The notes beneath the pieces were generated by a model. That model was given only the letters and a program-made list of their open reading frames with translations, was not told the origin of the DNA and ran no database searches. A stretch of 7,367 nucleotides of DNA, taken from CAZQSS01 sp964596405 (lineage in GTDB: Bacteria; Patescibacteriota; Patescibacteriia; Magasanikbacterales; UBA10003). Both the position numbers and the translations under genes were made by a program. The DNA lies in assembly GCA_964596405.1 (NCBI GenBank), contig CAZQSS010000041.1, positions 1-7,367 on the forward strand, written 5' to 3'. Positions 1-5,591 of this stretch are shown in pieces. Position 1 is the first letter of the stretch, and each line of letters begins with the position of its first letter.

Positions 1-1085
1 TCGGCCACGCCTTCAATTGACGAAGCCAAAACCGGCACGCCAAAAGAAAAACTTTCAAAAATGACCGTCGGAGAATTTTCGTAACAAAGCGACGGCACAA
101 CTACCACATCCGCCTGATTAAAAATCCCGGGCAACTCCCCCCTCTCGGCTTTGCCGTGAAAAACAATCTGCGGACAATCAGCCGCCAATTTTTTGGCTTC
201 GACTAATTTGGAACCCGTACCAACAATCTGCAATTTAGAATTATGAATCACGAGTTTTGAATTAAGAATTTTAAAAGCCTCAATCAAAATAAAAACGCCC
301 TTATGCTGTTCAACTTGCCCAAGATACAAAAAATTCAACCCACGGACACTTTCATTCCTGATTCCTGATTCCTTATTCCTTATTCCTATCACCGGATTGG
401 GCAAAATAATTTTCTTTGATTGCGAAAAAAAACCCCGCTTTTCATAAAATCCCATTAAAAATTTTGACGGCGAAATGACCACTTGCGGTGAACCAAAAAG
501 ACGGCGATTGATATTGGTATAAAATTTCACCGGCCAACCGTTATAGCGCCAGCTGTTTTCTTCGCCTTTGATAATAATACCGCTCGGTTCCACCAATTGA
601 ACATCGTGGAGCGTGTGCGCGTGCCGCAAACCCAAACTTCTGATGGCCAAGGGTATCAAATATCCCAGACCTTTTAAATTATGGGTGTGGACTACGTCCG
701 GTTTTTCTTTTTTCAAAATCGCCCGCACTTTAAAAAACGAGTGGATGTTAAACACGTCAAAAATATGCCAAAAAAATCTTATCACCGCCGGATATTTATA
801 ATCGTGGCCGTAGAAAAAAAGATTCCACGGAAAAAACCGGTAGATTCTTGACCTCCCCTGCCCCTCCCTGCCTACCGGACAGGCAGGCTTGTCAGGAGGG
901 GTATTTTCGTCTCCCCCTGACAAGGGGGAGACTGAGAGGGGGTCTGAACCTCCTAGAGGCCGTGCGGTAACAACCACCACCTGGTGTCCGCGGCTCAAAA
1001 GTCCTTCCACCGTATTTTTCACCACCTGTTCGGCCCCGCCCCGGTTATAAGGCGGATATAAATTGGAGATTAAACAAATCTTCAT
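1..1085 (-). CDS. GT4-type glycosyltransferase (group 1), 3'-truncated by window edge
   Basis: The reading frame is open from the ATG at 1085 to the left edge (361 residues, no stop). The N-terminus MKICLISNLYPPYNRGGAEQ is the GT-B opening with the glycine-rich donor-side loop. The second Rossmann domain begins near LNFLYLGQVEQHKG, followed by IVGTG. The nucleotide-sugar motif E-x7-E is present at E336 and E344 (YENSPTVIFES, then FGVPVLAS). Enzymes of this family transfer a sugar from an activated donor to lipid carriers or growing polysaccharide at the inner face of the membrane; substrate and acceptor cannot be told. The last few tens of residues are outside the window. Oddities: residues about 44-79 are encoded by two palindromic repeats, residues about 233-244 by a heptamer tandem repeat, and residues about 272-284 (ILNSKLVIHNSKL) by AT-rich repeat-like words. 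No Shine-Dalgarno is visible before the start. Family assignment is firm; an exopolysaccharide or surface-glycan role is inference. Confidence 0.9.
   Translation of the reverse strand, partial: MKICLISNLYPPYNRGGAEQVVKNTVEGLLSRGHQVVVVTARPLGGSDPLSVSPLSGGDENTPPDKPACPVGREGQGRSRIYRFFPWNLFFYGHDYKYPAVIRFFWHIFDVFNIHSFFKVRAILKKEKPDVVHTHNLKGLGYLIPLAIRSLGLRHAHTLHDVQLVEPSGIIIKGEENSWRYNGWPVKFYTNINRRLFGSPQVVISPSKFLMGFYEKRGFFSQSKKIILPNPVIGIRNKESGIRNESVRGLNFLYLGQVEQHKGVFILIEAFKILNSKLVIHNSKLQIVGTGSKLVEAKKLAADCPQIVFHGKAERGELPGIFNQADVVVVPSLCYENSPTVIFESFSFGVPVLASSIEGVA
354..388. repeat. Five-copy heptanucleotide tandem repeat inside the glycosyltransferase gene
   Basis: On the plus strand the units read ATTCCTG, ATTCCTG, ATTCCTT, ATTCCTT, ATTCCTA, with a period of seven bases. 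It lies in the minus-strand glycosyltransferase frame and encodes about IGIRNKESGIRN, in the linker between the two Rossmann domains. Because seven is not a multiple of three, gain or loss of one unit would shift the frame. Confidence 0.9.
861..932. repeat. Two GC-rich palindromic repeats carried in frame within the glycosyltransferase gene
   Basis: The first part has nested arms: CCCCTCC (861-867) with GGAGGGG (895-901), and CCTGCCT (867-873) with AGGCAGG (881-887). The second is a perfect 10-bp hairpin, GTCTCCCCCT (909-918) with AGGGGGAGAC (923-932) and loop GACA. The two share the word CTTGTCAGG in opposite orientation. The region is much richer in G and C than the gene around it and adds about 35 Pro/Gly/Ser-rich residues between the first beta strands of the enzyme without a stop or frameshift. 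Confidence 0.85.
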
Positions 1086-1123
1086 AATATTCTTTACTCA
1101 ATTATCTTGAACGACCTTCCATC

Positions 1124-1159
1124 AACCATTCTACCATTCGGGCGAAAGGTAGAATGGTT
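1124..1159. repeat. 36-nt hairpin element, copy 1 (TTCG-NN-CGAA cap)
   Basis: Arms 1124-1135 and 1148-1159 pair perfectly over 12 bp (AACCATTCTACC with GGTAGAATGGTT). There is then one A-A mismatch, an inner TTCG/CGAA helix (1137-1140 with 1143-1146) and two bases GG at the tip. It lies between the ArsR-like gene and the glycosyltransferase start. A T-run suitable for termination is missing on both strands. A 34-nt identical copy lies at 1505-1538. Confidence 0.9.
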
Positions 1160-1176
1160 AGAGAACGGTTAGATAA

Positions 1177-1437
1177 CTAAACAACTGAGATTAAAACTTT
1201 AACGTCTAACTTGATATCATCTGAAATAAAATAATAAACCTGAAACCGTCTCTGTTCCTTATCAACAATATCGGCAGCCGAAAGAATCCTCAAATGTTTT
1301 GAAGTCGTCTTAAACGGAATTTTAAGCTCTTTCGCAATTTCACTCACCGAAGCCTCGTGATTTTCTTTGAGATACTTTATAATAGCCAACCGACGACGAT
1401 TAGCCAGCGCCTTAAAAATTTTTTCTAAATGTTTCAT
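1177..1437 (-). CDS. Short ArsR-family winged-helix transcriptional regulator
   Basis: An 86-residue protein with the classic ArsR layout. It has an N-terminal helix (KIFKALANRRRLAIIKYL, residues 6-23), a helix-turn-helix with SVSEIAKELKI (30-40) and recognition helix TTSKHLRIL (44-52), and a wing (DKEQRRFQVYYFI, about 59-71). Proteins of this group bind as dimers to palindromic operators, usually near their own gene. There is no cysteine at all and no ELCVCDL metal site, so classical thiol-based metal sensing is unlikely. The usual Ala-Gly-Leu turn before the wing is changed to AADIV. The start at 1437 fits a promoter ending about 24 bases upstream; no Shine-Dalgarno is present. The gene is flanked on both sides by the same hairpin element. 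It could regulate itself, the glycosyltransferase downstream, or a divergent gene at 1554; the target is not shown. Confidence 0.88.
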   Translation of the reverse strand: MKHLEKIFKALANRRRLAIIKYLKENHEASVSEIAKELKIPFKTTSKHLRILSAADIVDKEQRRFQVYYFISDDIKLDVKVLISVV

Positions 1438-1460
1438 AAATTTGTCATAAATAGTTCAAT

Positions 1461-1488
1461 ATTATATCACAAAATTCTGATACCACAA
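1461..1488 (-). promoter_or_regulatory. Promoter of the ArsR-like gene
   Basis: Read on the minus strand: TTGTGG (1488-1483), a 16-bp spacer, and a perfect TATAAT (1466-1461). Transcription would begin near 1454, leaving a leader of about 17 bases before the ATG at 1437. A second, weaker extended -10 (TTGTGGTATACT, 1499-1488) lies just upstream, so the word TTGTGGTAT occurs twice, 11 bp apart. Confidence 0.6.
1465..1482. promoter_or_regulatory. Candidate operator: 18-bp inverted repeat within the ArsR promoter
   Basis: TATCA (1465-1469) is mirrored by TGATA (1478-1482), with further pairing of AA and TT inside: 14 of 18 positions are symmetric. It fills the spacer and overlaps the -10 box of the ArsR-like gene, the place expected for autorepression by this family. 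Use as an operator is inference. Confidence 0.35.
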
Positions 1489-1503
1489 GTATACCACAAT
1501 TTT

Positions 1504-1539
1504 TACCATTCTACCATTCGGGCGAAAGGTAGAATGGTA
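1504..1539. repeat. 36-nt hairpin element, copy 2
   Basis: Arms 1504-1515 and 1528-1539 pair over 12 bp (TACCATTCTACC with GGTAGAATGGTA). The tip is the same A-A mismatch and TTCG-GG-CGAA cap as at 1124-1159. Positions 1505-1538 are identical to 1125-1158. The outermost pair differs (T-A here, A-T there) yet is still paired. Confidence 0.9.
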
Positions 1540-1553
1540 TTGTAACCGATAAG

Positions 1554-1594
1554 ATGAAACAAAAAATATCTAAAAACAAAAAAATAAAAGCCCC
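1554..1594 (+). CDS. Possible start of a plus-strand gene, cut by the scaffold gap
   Basis: The ATG at 1554 opens a frame MKQKISKNKKIKA that runs into the Ns. The lysine-rich beginning is like many N-termini in AT-rich genomes, and the position would make it divergent from the ArsR-like gene, with the hairpin at 1504-1539 in its leader. Thirteen codons are too few to prove a gene, and no ribosome site or clear plus-strand promoter is seen. Confidence 0.25.
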
Positions 1595-1694
1595 NNNNNN
1601 NNNNNNNNNNNNNNNNNNNNNNNNNNNNNNNNNNNNNNNNNNNNNNNNNNNNNNNNNNNNNNNNNNNNNNNNNNNNNNNNNNNNNNNNNNNNNN
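1595..1694. other. Assembly gap (100 Ns)
   Basis: Exactly one hundred Ns, the usual placeholder for a scaffold join of unknown length. Sequence to the left is AT-rich and matches the ArsR region; sequence to the right is inside the zinc-ribbon gene. True distance, and anything in it, are unknown. Confidence 0.98.
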
Positions 1695-2115
1695 GGTCGT
1701 AACCTTCTGTTTTATAAGTAGGTCGAAGCGGATATGCGGGCTGGGGTATGGGTGGACGCGGCTTGCGCTTTTCCAGCGGTGAGCCGCAGTGAGAGCAGAA
1801 GTTAGGAGAAACATCCGGGGGCGGTTGGGGAAAATCACATTTGGGACAAGAACCAAATGAACGAAAATCGGGTTGTTTAGTGGTTGGTTCGGGGCAAGTG
1901 CAGATTCCTGCAACTGAGTCATTCCTAAAGCCATATATTTCTGTGCAAACGACACAGACGATGAACACCACAGCTAAGCTGCCGACAGTCGTGTAAAAAG
2001 CCCATGGAGCCATTGACGTTAACAAAATAGCGCTCATTCCAATGACACAAACTATTGCGGCCACGATGACAATACCTATTAGTACACTCTCACTCCGCGA
2101 TCTCGTCTTTTCCAT
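1695..2115 (-). CDS. Two-helix membrane protein with C-terminal zinc ribbon, 3' end lost in gap
   Basis: About 140 residues are visible from the ATG at 2115. A short basic N-terminus is followed by two hydrophobic segments (about residues 11-33 and 38-60), then a soluble part with CxC (C72, C74) and a four-cysteine zinc ribbon, C90-x2-C93 and C107-x2-C110 (CPKC, CSHCGSPL). A proline-rich tail follows and is broken off by the Ns. Ribbons of this type serve as structural or protein/nucleic-acid contact modules; no enzyme activity can be read. The gene has a textbook ribosome site (AAGGAGG, eight bases before the ATG), unlike the housekeeping genes nearby. It lies 111 bp downstream of the protease gene and after its terminator. 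I see no convincing -10 of its own, only a TTGACT (2187-2182) in the terminator tail. I do not recognise a named family. Confidence 0.7.
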
Positions 2116-2123
2116 TGCTTGCT

Positions 2124-2130
2124 CCTCCTT
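2124..2130 (-). promoter_or_regulatory. Strong Shine-Dalgarno for the zinc-ribbon gene
   Basis: AAGGAGG on the minus strand, eight bases before the ATG at 2115; it fixes that start. Such sites are absent from the core genes of this window. Confidence 0.85.
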
Positions 2131-2181
2131 ATTTTGGACTGTTAAGGTTCTAGCGAGAGATTGACACGAAACGATTTAAAA

Positions 2182-2213
2182 AGTCAAACCCCTGTTTTTG
2201 GAAAACAGGGGTT
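2182..2213 (-). terminator. Rho-independent terminator of the protease gene
   Basis: A perfect 12-bp stem, AACCCCTGTTTT (2187-2198) with AAAACAGGGGTT (2202-2213) and loop TGG. On the minus strand it is followed by TTTGAC and then five Ts. It lies 14 bases after the protease stop codon. The plus-strand side lacks a T-run. Confidence 0.85.
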
Positions 2214-2226
2214 GTTCGGAAGTTAG

Positions 2227-2859
2227 TTAGTTACATGGATACAAGGTGCAGAAAGCCTCGACATCGTACTTTGAGACGGTCGGCTCGCCGTTTTCATCGA
2301 CCAGCCAGATCGCGTATGGCCACATAACCGAAATCTTGTTCCGGTCGGTGGCGTCAGGCAGGCCGAGCCAGTGGCCGAGTTCGTGGATGGCCAGCAACTC
2401 CACCGTGTAACCGTATTTGGCATCAGCTCGTTCCTTGCCCGAATACTGAAACAATCCCAGAGCGACATCGTTGCCGACACAGACACCGTTCGGCAGAGTA
2501 CCCTGACTGTCGGCAAACTCGCTGAAGTAGTCTTTTTCATCCTTGGAAACGACGTCATAAACAATGGACCGGTCATCATACGCGGCATCTTCATTCAATT
2601 CTTTGTCGGAAATTAATCCCGCATTAATGAACAGAGGACCCTTGTCCTGACGCCGAGCCAAAGTTTCCCTGTCCCAGACGTTCATGGCACTGACAATCGC
2701 GGCGTACTCAACAGCGCTAAGACGATCGTCAATCCACACCGTGATGGGCAGATCCTTGGTTCCTTCGCCACAATCATCAGATGGGGCAGAACAGGCAACG
2801 GACGTGGCCAGAGCAAACAGCCCAACCAACAGCGCCAGAGCACCGGTGAACGTCTTCAT
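2227..2859 (-). CDS. Exported metzincin-like zinc metalloprotease, probable lipoprotein
   Basis: A 210-residue protein. The N-terminus MKTFTGALALLVGLFALATS is a signal peptide ending in VAC-S. Cys23 may be lipidated, but the box (SVAC) lacks the usual Leu at -3, so ordinary signal peptidase cleavage is also possible. The catalytic motif is HELGHWLGLPD (H159, E160, H163, D169). This is the metzincin HExxHxxGxx(H/D) pattern, with Asp in place of the third His as known in snapalysin-type enzymes. Met179 in SVMWP fits the Met-turn. The N-terminal half (LPITVWIDDRLS, then a helix AAIVSAMNVWDRET) resembles the matrixin-like start, where a beta strand precedes a helix ending in W. Cysteines 30, 127, 204 and 209 could form disulfides outside the membrane. 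It would act on extracellular or surface proteins; the substrate is unknown. It has its own promoter, strong ribosome site and terminator, and so is a free-standing unit. Confidence 0.85.
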   Translation of the reverse strand: MKTFTGALALLVGLFALATSVACSAPSDDCGEGTKDLPITVWIDDRLSAVEYAAIVSAMNVWDRETLARRQDKGPLFINAGLISDKELNEDAAYDDRSIVYDVVSKDEKDYFSEFADSQGTLPNGVCVGNDVALGLFQYSGKERADAKYGYTVELLAIHELGHWLGLPDATDRNKISVMWPYAIWLVDENGEPTVSKYDVEAFCTLYPCN

Positions 2860-2865
2860 GGCCTT

Positions 2866-2872
2866 CCTCCTT
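2866..2872 (-). promoter_or_regulatory. Strong Shine-Dalgarno for the protease gene
   Basis: AAGGAGG on the minus strand with six bases before the ATG at 2859; it decides the start. Confidence 0.85.
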
Positions 2873-2923
2873 GTTTGAGATTTTAAGGTCCGTCTTTATA
2901 AGCCAGTTTTAGCTTAATAATAT

Positions 2924-2952
2924 AGTATAGCACAAAAAGAACAATCTGTCAA
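2924..2952 (-). promoter_or_regulatory. Sigma70-type promoter of the protease gene
   Basis: Minus strand: TTGACA (2952-2947), 17-bp spacer, TATACT (2929-2924). Start of transcription is expected near 2917, giving a leader of about 58 bases with the Shine-Dalgarno at its end. The -35 lies back to back with the dnaB promoter, 21 bp away. Confidence 0.8.
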
Positions 2953-2973
2953 TATCCTGTGGCTAAAAATCGC

Positions 2974-3001
2974 TTGCTTCTCGTCTCGTTTGTGGTAAAA
3001 T
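2974..3001 (+). promoter_or_regulatory. Promoter of dnaB
   Basis: TTGCTT (2974-2979), 16-bp spacer ending in TGTGG, and TAAAAT (2996-3001); an overlapping perfect TATAAT follows at 3001-3006. Either -10 gives a leader of only about 10-18 bases before the ATG at 3025. The TTTGTGG word before the -10 also occurs in the promoter at 6421-6449. Confidence 0.6.
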
Positions 3002-3024
3002 ATAATCATCAGTTTATATTATCT

Positions 3025-4425
3025 ATGTCTGGAGATATTACAAAAATTCCGCCGCAAAATTTGGAAGCCGAGAGTTCGCTCTTGGGCGCGATTTTAATGG
3101 ACAAAGAAACTTTAATGAAAGTGGCAGATATCGTGGTGGCCGATGATTTTTATAAAGACGCCCACCAGCTTGTTTTTGAAGCCATGACGGATCTTTCGGA
3201 GCGCCGCGAACCGATTGATATTTTGAGCGTGGGCAACCGGCTGGAAGAAACAAAAAAACTGGAAGCGGCCGGCGGACGCAGCTATCTTTTAAATTTAGTC
3301 AACAGCGTGCCGACCTCGGCCAACGCCGTTCACTACGCCCAAATTATTCAAAAAAAATCCACTTTACGCCGCCTGCTGAAAACTTCCAGCGAAATCCAAA
3401 GACTGGGCTATAACGAAGAGGACGACGTGGATGTCGTTTTGGATCAAGCGGAAAAATCTCTTTTCAATGTTACTCAAAAATTTTTAAGACAGGCTTTTGT
3501 TTCTTTGCGACACATTTTAAATGATGCTTTTGAACGGATTGATGAAATGCACCGCAACAAAGGCAAATTGCGCGGCGTACCCACCGGTTTTCCCGGCTTA
3601 GATAATATTTTGGGCGGCTTAATAAAATCCAACTTGATAATTTTGGCGGCGCGCCCCTCGGTGGGTAAAACCAGTTTGGCCTTGGATATTGCCCGCAATG
3701 CCGCGGTTCGCGCCAAAGTTCCGGTGGGTATCTTCAGTTTGGAAATGTCTAAAGAAGAGTTAGTTGATAAAATTTTATGCGCCGAGGCCGGCGTCAGTAT
3801 GACGAAAATGCGCTCCGGCCACCTTAACGACCGCTCGGAAGACGACGACTTTCCGCGTATCGGCGCCGCCATGGGCGCCCTTTCCGACGCACCGATATTT
3901 ATTGATGAAAGTTCCAGCAACAATATTATGCAGATCCGGCTCAAAGCCCGGCGCCTGCAAGCCGAACACGGCTTGGGACTTTTGATTATTGATTATCTGC
4001 AGTTGATGGAGTCGCGCACCCGAACTGAAAATCGCGTTCAGGAAATTTCCGAAATTACCCGTTCGCTTAAAAACCTTGCCCGTGAACTTAACGTCCCGAT
4101 TCTGGCCCTCTCTCAACTCTCCCGCGCCACCGAACAGCAAACCGGCCCGGCCATCCCTCGGCTGTCTCATTTGCGCGAATCCGGCAGTATTGAACAAGAT
4201 GCCGACGTGGTAATGTTTATCTACCGCAAAGCGACCGATCCAAAATACCGAGCCAACCCGGATTCTCTGCCGCCGCACGAAAAACACTTGGCGGAAATCC
4301 GCATTGAAAAACATCGCAACGGCCCTGCCAACGTCACAGTCAATCTGTATTTTGACGAAGAATGCGCTTCTTTCCGGCCGCTGGAAACCAACATGAAACC
4401 CGAAGACTACGGCGTCCCACTATAA
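3025..4425 (+). CDS. dnaB: Replicative DNA helicase DnaB
   Basis: A 466-residue hexameric helicase that unwinds DNA ahead of the replication fork and recruits primase. It begins MSGDITKIPPQNLEAESSLLGAIL, the usual DnaB opening, followed by the N-terminal helical domain to about residue 108 and a linker. The RecA-like ATPase domain starts at GVPTGFPGLDNILGGL (from 184). Walker A is ARPSVGKT (209-216, K215). Walker B is LLIIDYLQL with D323. The motor also shows ALSQLSR (Q364) and LRESGSIEQDAD (383-394). Length is normal for the family and no intein is present. The frame can be extended to a GTG at 2959, but this adds 22 non-homologous residues and would place the promoter inside the gene, so the ATG at 3025 is chosen. 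There is no Shine-Dalgarno; a short leader is likely. It leads the dnaB-ybaB-recR group. Confidence 0.97.
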   Translation: MSGDITKIPPQNLEAESSLLGAILMDKETLMKVADIVVADDFYKDAHQLVFEAMTDLSERREPIDILSVGNRLEETKKLEAAGGRSYLLNLVNSVPTSANAVHYAQIIQKKSTLRRLLKTSSEIQRLGYNEEDDVDVVLDQAEKSLFNVTQKFLRQAFVSLRHILNDAFERIDEMHRNKGKLRGVPTGFPGLDNILGGLIKSNLIILAARPSVGKTSLALDIARNAAVRAKVPVGIFSLEMSKEELVDKILCAEAGVSMTKMRSGHLNDRSEDDDFPRIGAAMGALSDAPIFIDESSSNNIMQIRLKARRLQAEHGLGLLIIDYLQLMESRTRTENRVQEISEITRSLKNLARELNVPILALSQLSRATEQQTGPAIPRLSHLRESGSIEQDADVVMFIYRKATDPKYRANPDSLPPHEKHLAEIRIEKHRNGPANVTVNLYFDEECASFRPLETNMKPEDYGVPL

Positions 4426-4458
4426 ATAATAAAGACGATACGAATCAACGAATCCAAT

Positions 4459-4513
4459 ATACAAATCTACGAATAATTTGTAGATTCGTATAGAATATTT
4501 GTAGATTCGAATC
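4459..4513. repeat. AT-rich hairpin and direct repeats between dnaB and ybaB
   Basis: The 13-base word ATTTGTAGATTCG occurs at 4476-4488 and 4497-4509. ATACAAATCTAC (4459-4470) pairs with GTAGATTCGTAT (4480-4491) with one mismatch, and GATTCG (4483-4488) can pair with CGAATC (4508-4513). The repeats fill most of the 101-bp junction. No terminator T-run follows, so transcription can pass on to ybaB. Confidence 0.75.
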
Positions 4514-4526
4514 ATAATTAAAACCT

Positions 4527-4817
4527 ATGTTCACTAAACTAAAACAATTCAAAGAAATGCGCGACAAGGCCAAAATCATCCAAAATACCCTGGCCGAAGA
4601 AAAAGTGGAAGCTTCCGCCGCTTGGGGCAAAATAAAAATGGTGATGAACGGCAATCAAAAAGTTTTGTCAGTCAAAGTTGACCCGGACCTTTTAACCAAT
4701 AAAGAAAAAATGGAATCGGCCATTAAAGACGTTACCAACGAGGCCATTGAAAAAGCGCAAAAAGTTATGGCCGCCGCCATTAAAAAAGATAAAAATTTTA
4801 ATTTCCCCGGCCTCTAA
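4527..4817 (+). CDS. ybaB: YbaB/EbfC-family nucleoid-associated protein
   Basis: 96 residues, the usual size. It has an N-terminal coiled helix (MFTKLKQFKEMRDKAKIIQNTLAEEKVEAS), a central beta sheet with the family hallmark KMVMNGNQKVLSVKVDPDLL (residues 37-56), and a C-terminal helix (KDVTNEAIEKAQKVMAAAI). Members form tweezer-like dimers that bind DNA without strong sequence preference. In bacteria ybaB is commonly found just before recR, often after dnaX; here dnaB occupies the upstream place. No Shine-Dalgarno is seen before the ATG at 4527. Confidence 0.92.
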   Translation: MFTKLKQFKEMRDKAKIIQNTLAEEKVEASAAWGKIKMVMNGNQKVLSVKVDPDLLTNKEKMESAIKDVTNEAIEKAQKVMAAAIKKDKNFNFPGL

Positions 4818-4828
4818 AAGCCGAAACT

Positions 4829-4942
4829 CTAAATCCGAAATCCGAAACAAATCTAAAATCCAAATTTTCTAAATCTCAAACCATTTTGAATTTCGAATTT
4901 TGGTCATTTGAATTTGTTTAGGATTTGGTGCTTCGGATTTAG
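4829..4942. repeat. Imperfect inverted repeat filling the ybaB-recR junction
   Basis: CTAAATCCGAA (4829-4839) is matched by TTCGGATTTAG (4932-4942), 11 bp perfect. AAACAAAT (4845-4852) is matched by ATTTGTTT (4912-4919). The middle holds further AATTTCGAATTTT-type near-palindromes (4889-4901). Nearly the whole 158-bp junction is made of such words, with no gene in it. Confidence 0.75.
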
Positions 4943-4975
4943 AATTTAATCTCTGAATCAAACCCAAAAAAATAA

Positions 4976-5575
4976 ATGCAGTCCCCCGATTTAAATAAAT
5001 TAAACAGCTTCTTTGAAGAGTTGCCCGGCGTTGGACCAAAAACCGCCGAGCGTTTTGTTTTTCACATGCTCAAACAGCCGCCGGCTAACATTGAAGATAT
5101 AATCGAAATTTTAAAATCCATCAAAGGCAAAATCAAACGCTGTTCCGTCTGTCAAAATTTTTCCCTTTCCGACCCGTGCGAAATTTGCAGCGATTCCCGC
5201 CGGCAAAAAAACATCATCTGCGTGGTGGCCAAACCGCAGGATATCGCCGCCATTGAAAAAACTCATGAATTTACCGGCCTCTATCACCTGCTGGATGGTT
5301 TGATCAACGCCCCGGACGGCATTGGTCCGCAAGAACTAAAAATCAAAGAACTTTTGGTTCGTCTCAAAACATTACCCAAAAAAGACACAGAAATTATTCT
5401 GGGGTTGGATGCCAATATTGAAGGCGAAACGACGTCGCTTTACCTGGCCAGACTCTTAAAACCGCTGGCAATCAAAGTGACCCGGTTAGCCCGGGGTCTA
5501 CCCCAAGGTAGCGATCTGCAGTATGCCGACGAGATAACCCTAGGTAGCGCGCTCTCCGGCCGAAAAGAAATTTAG
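4976..5575 (+). CDS. recR: Recombination mediator protein RecR
   Basis: A 199-residue protein with the full RecR layout. It has a helix-hairpin-helix (LPGVGPKTAERFVFHML, from residue 16), a C4 zinc finger C56-x2-C59 and C68-x2-C71 (CSVC, CEIC), a Toprim domain (ICVVAKPQDIAAIEKT, then DGIGPQEL and GLDANIEGE) and the C-terminal ARGLP...GSALSGRKEI. RecR works with RecO (and RecF) to load RecA on single-stranded DNA at gaps. The first Toprim motif normally reads VVE; here it is VVAK (A85), so the acidic residue is missing. E149 and E151 of the second motif are kept. The ATG at 4976 matches the normal N-terminus (M-x-S-P-x-L-x-x-L); no Shine-Dalgarno is seen. It is the last gene of the plus-strand group, followed 17 bases later by a bidirectional terminator. 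Confidence 0.96.
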   Translation: MQSPDLNKLNSFFEELPGVGPKTAERFVFHMLKQPPANIEDIIEILKSIKGKIKRCSVCQNFSLSDPCEICSDSRRQKNIICVVAKPQDIAAIEKTHEFTGLYHLLDGLINAPDGIGPQELKIKELLVRLKTLPKKDTEIILGLDANIEGETTSLYLARLLKPLAIKVTRLARGLPQGSDLQYADEITLGSALSGRKEI

Positions 5576-5591
5576 ATAATCAGATAAAATA

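Noticed and set aside
354..388. CRISPR-like array
   Set aside because: Seven-base tandem units with no spacers; no cas gene and no 20-40-base repeats anywhere in the window.
1124..1159. Hairpins at 1124 and 1504 as terminators
   Set aside because: No T-run follows the stem on either strand, and the A-A mismatch with TTCG/CGAA cap repeats elsewhere, pointing to a repeat element.
1503..2115. Open frames that run through the Ns, including an extension of the zinc-ribbon gene to 1570
   Set aside because: The Ns are not sequence; any frame crossing them is an artefact. Only 1695-2115 can be supported.
1695..2859. Protease and zinc-ribbon genes as contamination joined by misassembly
   Set aside because: Their right side is continuous with dnaB without Ns, and the back-to-back promoters lie in one intergenic stretch. 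Only the join across 1595-1694 is uncertain.
3038..5332. Several antisense open frames of 69-179 codons across dnaB, ybaB and recR
   Set aside because: They lie opposite strongly conserved genes, show no ribosome sites or recognisable domains, and are the expected shadows of codon structure.
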